Below are positions 58,155-64,000 of a stretch of DNA of 64,000 bases, one piece after another. The notes below the pieces were generated by a model. It did not search any database and had not been told where the DNA came from. It was given only the letters and a program-made list of their open reading frames with translations. Made by a program: the position numbers and the translations under genes. This DNA is from Tatumella ptyseos (GTDB lineage Bacteria > Pseudomonadota > Gammaproteobacteria > Enterobacterales > Enterobacteriaceae). The DNA lies in NCBI RefSeq assembly GCF_030552895.1, contig NZ_CP130649.1, forward strand, positions 2,976,001 through 3,040,000. The letters run 5' to 3'. Numbering within the stretch: the first letter of the stretch is position 1; each line of letters opens with the position of its first letter.

Positions 58155-60272
58155 ATGAAGACGTTATTCCCGCTTAAGCGTCATGCTTTTCTGGTGTCAT
58201 TGGTACTATCCGCTCCCCCTCTGAGTTATGCCGCAGACAACACGGTTGTTGTCACCGCTGCACCTGAAGATAGTGCCGTTTCAGAAACGCACGGTTATAC
58301 CGCCAAAACCAGTTCTGGTGCGAGTAAAACGGATCAACCGCTTATTACCACTCCCCAATCTGTCTCGGTCATCACTCGTCAACAGATGATTGACCAAGGT
58401 GCAATGACGGTTAACGATGCCTTAAACTATACTGCAGGGGCGTTTACTAATTTCGGAGGTGCAGCAACCCGCTACGATACCGTATCACTGCGTGGCTTCC
58501 ACGGTGGCGACGTCGATAATATCTTCCTTGACGGTATGCGTTTAATGAGTGATCCCAGCAGTTATAACGTGTTACAAGTCGATCCATGGTTCTTAGAGCG
58601 AATTGATGTAATCAAGGGGCCTTCCTCCGCCCTTTACGGCCAAACCGTCCCCGGTGGCTTAGTGATGGAAACCTCAAAACGCCCGCAATTTGCTGAAGAA
58701 GGACACTTCAAAACCTATTACGGTAACCATAGCACCAGCGGCGTTGCCATGGATTATACCAATGCAATCAATGACCAATGGGCTTTTCGTTTAACCGGTA
58801 TCGGCCATCAGAGTCATACACAATTTGACCATACCCGAGAAGAACATTATGCCATTTCACCGTCCTTATTGTGGCAACCAGACAGTGATACCTCGCTATT
58901 ATTAAAAGCTTATCTACAGAAAGACCCTTCTGGTGGTTTCCACGGCTCAGAACCTGGCGACGGCAGCTTATATAGTCATAATGGTAAAAGGCTCAGTACA
59001 AGTTTCAGTGATGCCGATCCCTCTTTGGACCAATTCAAACGCCACGAACAGATCTATAGTTATGACTTCTCACATAACTTTAATGATACGTGGTCAGTCC
59101 ACTCGACAGGAAGTTATAGTCATTCCAATGTCGATCTCGATCAGGTCTATCAAATTGGTTGGCAACCGGATAGTGATATCTTAAATCGCTATTATTCAGG
59201 ATCTCGGTCCTCATTGTCCGCCGTAGCAACAGACAATCAATTAATAGCGAATTTAAAAACTGGAGAAATTCAGCATAAAGTCGTTATCGGCGCGGAATAT
59301 CACGAATATACCAACCGGCATAAAGATGCGAGTGGTGTGGCTTCGTCAATTAATCCTTTCACCGGCGAAACCTATGGGGAAAATGGTGATTATACTTTCT
59401 ACGGTACAAAGAATCGCTACTATCAAACCGGTGCATACTTACAGGATGAAATGCAGTGGGACCGTTGGCACTTAGATGTCTCAGGGCGTTATGATCGTAT
59501 CGTCTCGAAAAGTGTGAGTCATGATCTCGGCACCCAGTCACGTCGGCAAGATGATCATATAAGTGGTAGAGCAGGCCTACTTTATGCCTTTGATAACGGG
59601 ATTTCGCCCTACCTCAGCTATAGCCAAGCAATTACTCCCCAAGCGCTATCCGATGCTAATGGTAATTTGTTAAAGCCGACCACCGCATCACAATATGAAG
59701 CTGGCGTAAAATACCAACCGGTTGGGACCTCTGATCTTTACAGCATCGCGCTCTACGACCTGACCCAAAAAGACGTTGCTAATCGAGTAGTGCCTGATAC
59801 GTACTACGCTTCCGTCGGAAAAGTGCATTCCCGTGGTATCGAACTTGAGGCCCATAATCAGTTAACGTCACGATTGAGCACTATTGCTACCGCCAGTGTT
59901 AACCATGTTCGCTATGAAGATGCTATCGACGGAAATAATGGTAACACGCCGTATGTTACGCCAAACGCGACCGCTTCTGCTTGGGTAAATTATAAATTCG
60001 ATTATGGCATCACTACCGGTGTTGGGGTTCGCTATATAGGTAAACAGTGGGCAGATAATGAAAATACGACTCGTATTCCTTCGGCTACTCTGGTCGATGC
60101 TTCAGTAAGAATGGACCTCGGTGCATGGCGTTCGCAGTGGAAAGGCGCTTATGTACAACTCAATGCGAAAAACTTAGGAGGACGTGATTATGTGGCGTCT
60201 TGCTATGGAACAGGTTATTGCTATTGGGGAGCGGAACGTTCGGTAATTGCTACCGTTGGTTACGACTTCTAA
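58155..60272 (+). CDS. foxR: TonB-dependent ferrioxamine-type siderophore receptor
   Basis: Outer-membrane receptor of 705 residues. Sec signal ends near SYA-ADN; a TonB box (NTVVVTA) follows at once. The plug domain (about 50-165) has TPQSVSVITRQQMIDQGA, LRGFHGGDVDNIFLDG and IKGPSSALYGQTVPGG. The barrel ends in NLGGRDYVASCYGTGYCYWG and a terminal Phe, the two-cysteine end common to hydroxamate receptors such as FhuA/FoxA. Ferrioxamine specificity is inferred from dfoC nearby. It is convergent with the MFS gene. Confidence 0.85.
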   Translation: MKTLFPLKRHAFLVSLVLSAPPLSYAADNTVVVTAAPEDSAVSETHGYTAKTSSGASKTDQPLITTPQSVSVITRQQMIDQGAMTVNDALNYTAGAFTNFGGAATRYDTVSLRGFHGGDVDNIFLDGMRLMSDPSSYNVLQVDPWFLERIDVIKGPSSALYGQTVPGGLVMETSKRPQFAEEGHFKTYYGNHSTSGVAMDYTNAINDQWAFRLTGIGHQSHTQFDHTREEHYAISPSLLWQPDSDTSLLLKAYLQKDPSGGFHGSEPGDGSLYSHNGKRLSTSFSDADPSLDQFKRHEQIYSYDFSHNFNDTWSVHSTGSYSHSNVDLDQVYQIGWQPDSDILNRYYSGSRSSLSAVATDNQLIANLKTGEIQHKVVIGAEYHEYTNRHKDASGVASSINPFTGETYGENGDYTFYGTKNRYYQTGAYLQDEMQWDRWHLDVSGRYDRIVSKSVSHDLGTQSRRQDDHISGRAGLLYAFDNGISPYLSYSQAITPQALSDANGNLLKPTTASQYEAGVKYQPVGTSDLYSIALYDLTQKDVANRVVPDTYYASVGKVHSRGIELEAHNQLTSRLSTIATASVNHVRYEDAIDGNNGNTPYVTPNATASAWVNYKFDYGITTGVGVRYIGKQWADNENTTRIPSATLVDASVRMDLGAWRSQWKGAYVQLNAKNLGGRDYVASCYGTGYCYWGAERSVIATVGYDF

Positions 60273-60277
60273 GCTTA

Positions 60278-60305
60278 GGCGCGGCCTCACGGCCGCGCCC
60301 CTTTT
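60278..60305. terminator. Terminator between foxR and the MFS gene
   Basis: GGCGCGGCC pairs perfectly with GGCCGCGCC around a 4-base loop, followed by CCTTTT on the plus strand. It serves foxR and may also stop the convergent MFS transcript. Confidence 0.85.
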
Positions 60306-61539
60306 ACTCGAGAGTCAGAGCCTGACGATGCTGCCTCACCCAGCGAACAAACATCACACTCAACAGTAACCATAAGCCACCACTTGCCAGATTTACCCCA
60401 GAAAAGCCGATTAAACCCTGCTGGAAGTAGCCTTCGCGCGCGAATTCTAAACCGATGGAGTACATCAGAATACTCAGCATCCCCATCATAGCCGCGACCT
60501 GCCCCTTAGATTCTGTTACCGAAAATAACGTTAGCCGATAAAGGACTGCCGTACTCAATCCCGCACCAAACGCATAAAGACTTAAGCCGCTGACCAGAAT
60601 CGCAATCTGGTAGGTATCACTTAAGGTGGCGCAAAGTGCAATCAGTAGCCCCCCCACTAACGGCCACGCTCCGACAACTAACGGGCGAGTAATCTCCGCG
60701 TGGTGGGTGAGCTTACTCAGCACCACATTACCAAGGATCATTGCCACGAAAACCGGGACTTGCAGTAGCGCATAATTGACCTCACTCATCTGATGGTCAT
60801 GGATTAAGTAGACGGGTGACAGCGCCACCCAACTGAGGATAGGTACAGCAGATAACCCCAGTGCTAAACAGCCCGCAATGAGCGCGGGTCGTTGTAGCAG
60901 TATCCAATAGCCCCCTAGTAACCGCTTTGGCGTTAAACTCAGCTGCCGATTTCCTGATGTTTCAGGCATGCTGAAATATAGCCCGACCAAAGCGATCAGC
61001 GACATAAGCGCGAAAATAACAAACAGCATGCGCCACGTGGTAAATAACAGTAAGGCACTCCCGGCCAGCGGACCAATTAAAGGCGCTAACAGTGCCACAT
61101 TCGCCATCCACGCCATAAGTCGAATACTCTTGCGCTCTTCGAAAGCCTCCTGCACCGCGGTATAGCCAACAGCACCAATGAAACAGAGACTGATCCCTTG
61201 GATAAAACGTAGCAACATAAACTGCTCAATGGAGGTTACCCAGAAGGTGACGCCACTGGCGATGGCAAATAACAAGGCTCCCGACATCAATATTGGCCGA
61301 CGCCCCCACTTATCGGAAAGCGGCCCTAACAGCCACTGTAAAACAAGGCCACCAATCAAGTAAGCCGTCAGCGAAAAAGGCACCCACTCAGGGCCAACCT
61401 GTAAATCTTGGGTCACTTGTAACATGCCCGGTTGCACCATATCGTGAGCAATATAGGTCGTGAACTCAAACAGAACTAAAGAAAAAGGGAACAGCCATGA
61501 CGTTACGGGTGCGTCAGGACGTGTGGAAGTCGATGTCAT
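60304..61539 (-). CDS. MdfA-like MFS multidrug/siderophore exporter
   Basis: Twelve-helix major facilitator of 411 residues resembling E. coli MdfA/MdtM. The TM1 acidic residues are kept: E25 and D33 in FEFTTYIAHDMVQPGML (MdfA E26 and D34). Motif A is GPLSDKWGRRP, and motif C-type RFIQGISLCFIGAVGYTAVQE follows. Placed directly downstream of dfoC on the same strand (69-bp gap), it may export the siderophore made by that gene; a general drug exporter is the alternative. Confidence 0.82.
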   Translation of the reverse strand: MTSTSTRPDAPVTSWLFPFSLVLFEFTTYIAHDMVQPGMLQVTQDLQVGPEWVPFSLTAYLIGGLVLQWLLGPLSDKWGRRPILMSGALLFAIASGVTFWVTSIEQFMLLRFIQGISLCFIGAVGYTAVQEAFEERKSIRLMAWMANVALLAPLIGPLAGSALLLFTTWRMLFVIFALMSLIALVGLYFSMPETSGNRQLSLTPKRLLGGYWILLQRPALIAGCLALGLSAVPILSWVALSPVYLIHDHQMSEVNYALLQVPVFVAMILGNVVLSKLTHHAEITRPLVVGAWPLVGGLLIALCATLSDTYQIAILVSGLSLYAFGAGLSTAVLYRLTLFSVTESKGQVAAMMGMLSILMYSIGLEFAREGYFQQGLIGFSGVNLASGGLWLLLSVMFVRWVRQHRQALTLE

Positions 61540-61608
61540 AAATAAGACCTAAAAAGGAAAAAAGACCGGCAGAGCCGGTCATTGTAGTGACTTTATTGAC
61601 TGTCGGTA

Positions 61609-63951
61609 TCACTTTTTAAATTGAGCTATCGGGTTTACCAATACCCCAGCCAATTTTAAGGCACTAGCCGGATCGTCTAAATTGACCATTTGCTGATTAT
61701 TCGCTAACTGCAGCCGGTTCAAACAAGAATGTGCATAGGTCGGGCTAAACAGATCAAACCGTGCAAACTTGTCAGCAAATTGAGGGTGGTGACGCTGATA
61801 GTGCTCAATACTGACAGCAACACGCTGCCAAAATGCGCCTTCTTGCATCACCTCATCTTCATCAAGAATCGCGCTAATGAAGCGGAAGAAGCAACTGAAT
61901 ACATCGACAAAAATCGATAACAATTTCAGCTCATCCGGAACCTCCGCCTTAATACGTTGTATCTTATCCGGTAGTTCGCGCGAGGTATCTAAAATCGCAA
62001 TTTCTTCACCAATATCTTTCATAAAGCAGCCTACTGGCACGTCGTCCTCTAACTTGAGAATCAGGTTTTCGCCATGGGGCATAAAGACCAAGTCATACTG
62101 GTAGAAGCAATGCAAGATAGGACTTAAATAGGCTTGAAGATAACGGTCAATCCACTCAGCGGGGGCTAAACCTGAACGCTTGATCAGGGCTGTTAACAGG
62201 GCTTTACCCTCTGCGTCGCGATGAAGTAATCCGGCCATCGTCATTAACCGCTGCTGATCGGTTAAGCCCGTTAACGGGTTTTCCCGCCACAAGGCAGCAA
62301 ACATCTTCTTGTAGGCCGACTCTTTTTTGATGGCTTTCTCGTAAAGACGATGATGATAGCCAATGGTGGCAACCTCCTGCAGAATTGAGAAGCTACAGTG
62401 GCTAAGCCAATTATCCTCGGCGACGATCTTCGCTAGCCATTGATTTACTGCAGGCGTCGTGGCCATATAGTAAGGGGATAACCCTCGCATAAAGCCCATA
62501 TTCAGTATCGAAAGCGCCGTTTTGACATAACGTTTGGATGGCTGACTACGATTAAAGAATGTCCGTATTGACTGCTGCGCCTGATAGGCATCGGTTGCGG
62601 CACCTAAATAAATAATCTTTTGCTGGGCAATATCGGCTGCAAAGACTGTGACGATTTTATTTTGCCACTGCCAAGGGTGTACAGGTGTAAAGAGGTAGTC
62701 CTCCGGTAACACGCCCTGCAATCGTAACGTGGCCTCCCACTCTTTGACCTGCGCCGCCCCTAACTCCTCCTCGATAAGGGTGGCGTAATCCAGCCCATCA
62801 ATCGCAGCAAAATGCCCATTACTACGATGGACCGCGACCCAAAGCATATAGATCGATGCCCCCACTTCCGGCGCATAAGCCAAGTAGTCTGCGGCATCAA
62901 ACCCAATACGCCCATTATTGGCAATAAAACAAGGATGCCCCTCGGTCATCGAGGACTCAATGGTCTGGAAGTCTGCCGCCGCTAATTGGTCGCTGCTCGG
63001 ATTGCCTTTCTGTAACTTAAACTGACTGCTGCAGAGCGTGCTGGAGACCTCTTCTAGATAGGTGGCTAGCATCGACTCCGGTATAGCCAGTTGGTCGGCG
63101 AATTCGACAATAAAATTCAGCGCGTCCAGCGGTTTCTCTTGACCTTTGTGGGTCTTCCTTAGGGTCCGCCAATCGATAGAAAGGTGGTTTAGCACCCGCC
63201 ACTTCCCTTCAAATTGATACACGTTCTCGCCCGAGCTATCGGTTAAACGCCATCCCCCTTCGGCGACCGCTTCGGGAACTAATAGCCGCTCATGGCTGAA
63301 TTCAGTAATCGCTTTTTGGATCAATTGTCCATTTGCCTGCTGCCAGTGCTTGGCGTTAGGTTGGGCAGGAGGTAATACGGTCGCTGGCTTTAACATAAGG
63401 GCTTTCTCTCGATAAAAATCTGTGGCAGTACAAAACGCTAACCATGCGCGTTTGTGACCAAGGTCGATTTGTTGGTGGTAGCGGAAACCTGCTTGTTGAT
63501 TAAGTCGATGGATTTTGTGGTTATTGACATCAGGCTCGACCACGACACGCGCCACTTCTGGGCGGCTAAACATATATTCCATTACGGTGGCGAAAATTTG
63601 CCGACTTAATCCTTTAATGGGCGTACTGACTGGTGCCACGAGCAGGTGCATACCATAATCGCCAGACTGCGCAGGGTAGTGTTCGGCCACCTCTTCCTGT
63701 AACGCCTGATAGCACTCGATTAAAAAATAAGGATGTCCGTCGAGACACCCGATCAGCACACTGTTGACGTCTTGGGCGACCAAGTTGATATAGAAGTTGT
63801 TGACCTGCTCAACGCTCTGATCCTGCATCCCCCAAAACTGCGCATGGGGCTGAATCACCCAATGATGGATCATCGTTTCATCCCCTACTTGCCAACGGCG
63901 CAAGGTGAAATGGCCCAAAGGTTGTTGCAGACTAAATATACGCTCACCCAT
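61609..63951 (-). CDS. dfoC: Desferrioxamine synthase, fused acyltransferase-NIS synthetase
   Basis: Final enzyme of desferrioxamine synthesis in Erwinia-type bacteria. An N-terminal GNAT-like acyltransferase (about residues 1-180, DesC part; GFRYHQQIDLGHKRAWLAF at its end) acylates N-hydroxycadaverine. A C-terminal IucA/IucC-type NIS synthetase (about 190-780, DesD part) condenses and cyclises the units. NIS motifs are EGHPCFIANNGRIGF near 336-351, FTPVHPWQWQ near 425, and MPHGENLILKLE near 640. The ATG at 63951 has AAGGAGG 6 nt upstream and overlaps a preceding stop as TGATG; a TTG 39 bp upstream is less likely. 780 residues. Confidence 0.9.
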   Translation of the reverse strand: MGERIFSLQQPLGHFTLRRWQVGDETMIHHWVIQPHAQFWGMQDQSVEQVNNFYINLVAQDVNSVLIGCLDGHPYFLIECYQALQEEVAEHYPAQSGDYGMHLLVAPVSTPIKGLSRQIFATVMEYMFSRPEVARVVVEPDVNNHKIHRLNQQAGFRYHQQIDLGHKRAWLAFCTATDFYREKALMLKPATVLPPAQPNAKHWQQANGQLIQKAITEFSHERLLVPEAVAEGGWRLTDSSGENVYQFEGKWRVLNHLSIDWRTLRKTHKGQEKPLDALNFIVEFADQLAIPESMLATYLEEVSSTLCSSQFKLQKGNPSSDQLAAADFQTIESSMTEGHPCFIANNGRIGFDAADYLAYAPEVGASIYMLWVAVHRSNGHFAAIDGLDYATLIEEELGAAQVKEWEATLRLQGVLPEDYLFTPVHPWQWQNKIVTVFAADIAQQKIIYLGAATDAYQAQQSIRTFFNRSQPSKRYVKTALSILNMGFMRGLSPYYMATTPAVNQWLAKIVAEDNWLSHCSFSILQEVATIGYHHRLYEKAIKKESAYKKMFAALWRENPLTGLTDQQRLMTMAGLLHRDAEGKALLTALIKRSGLAPAEWIDRYLQAYLSPILHCFYQYDLVFMPHGENLILKLEDDVPVGCFMKDIGEEIAILDTSRELPDKIQRIKAEVPDELKLLSIFVDVFSCFFRFISAILDEDEVMQEGAFWQRVAVSIEHYQRHHPQFADKFARFDLFSPTYAHSCLNRLQLANNQQMVNLDDPASALKLAGVLVNPIAQFKK

Positions 63952-64000
63952 CAACGGCCTCCTTTGGAACGCCAAAGGTTTGGAAAGCAATTTTTTTCTC
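63951..64000 (-). CDS. C-terminal end of a gene upstream of dfoC (possibly dfoA)
   Basis: One minus-strand frame is open from the window edge to a TGA that overlaps the dfoC ATG (TGATG), ending NLWRSKGGR. In Erwinia and Pantoea dfoC follows dfoA, a lysine/cadaverine N-monooxygenase, so this is probably its tail. Only about 16 codons are visible, so the assignment rests on context. Confidence 0.4.
   Translation of the reverse strand, partial: EKNCFPNLWRSKGGR

Overview
The window comes from the chromosome of an enterobacterium. The core genes match Escherichia coli proteins over nearly their whole length, and the accessory genes point to the Erwiniaceae or a close relative: thiOSGF, a fused desferrioxamine synthase, a ferrioxamine-type receptor, an omptin and a tannase-like esterase. 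GC content looks moderate. Genus is inference; Erwinia, Pantoea, Tatumella or Rosenbergiella would all fit.

Positions 1-30600 are conserved backbone built from blocks that lie apart in E. coli. They are glpK-glpX-fpr-yiiQ-tpiA with cdh-sbp-pfkA convergent to it (1-7385); an omptin protease; gmk-rpoZ-spoT-trmH-recG-xanP-yicH (8816-17910); yihX-yihY-dtd-fabY; typA; glnA-glnL-glnG; hemN-yihI; and engB. Two regulatory RNAs flank engB: Spot 42 (spf) on the minus strand at 30474-30584 and a CsrC-like RNA on the minus strand at about 29454-29566. glnA has a sigma-54 promoter and two NtrC sites placed as in E. coli.

Positions 30900-48000 are accessory. They hold an OprB-type porin, nudK, a small membrane protein, a split alkanesulfonate system (ssuA convergent with ssuCBD), a dienelactone hydrolase, a full-length SpvC phosphothreonine-lyase effector beside decayed coding DNA, a MetQ-like lipoprotein under a MetJ operator, a secreted tannase/feruloyl esterase, and a TPP-riboswitch operon. 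That operon makes thiamine thiazole (thiO-thiS-thiG-thiF) and continues into an ABC importer of the HMP/thiamine-precursor type.

Positions 48200-64000 hold rluF and a PLP aminotransferase. They are followed by a less familiar AT-rich run: a GntR regulator, a soluble Cache-domain protein, a DAACS symporter, a secreted Yellow/MRJP-like beta-propeller, a GntP permease and a Tat-exported FAD oxidoreductase. The right end is a siderophore locus with a ferrioxamine-type TonB receptor behind a Fur-like dyad, an MdfA-like exporter and dfoC, with the tail of a probable dfoA at the edge.

The most noteworthy items are the intact spvC outside the Salmonella spv operon, the undescribed transport/oxidation cluster at 50.7-57.9 kb, the CsrC-like RNA, and a 12-codon leader ORF coupled to thiO. 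I saw no rRNA, tRNA, CRISPR array or insertion sequence.
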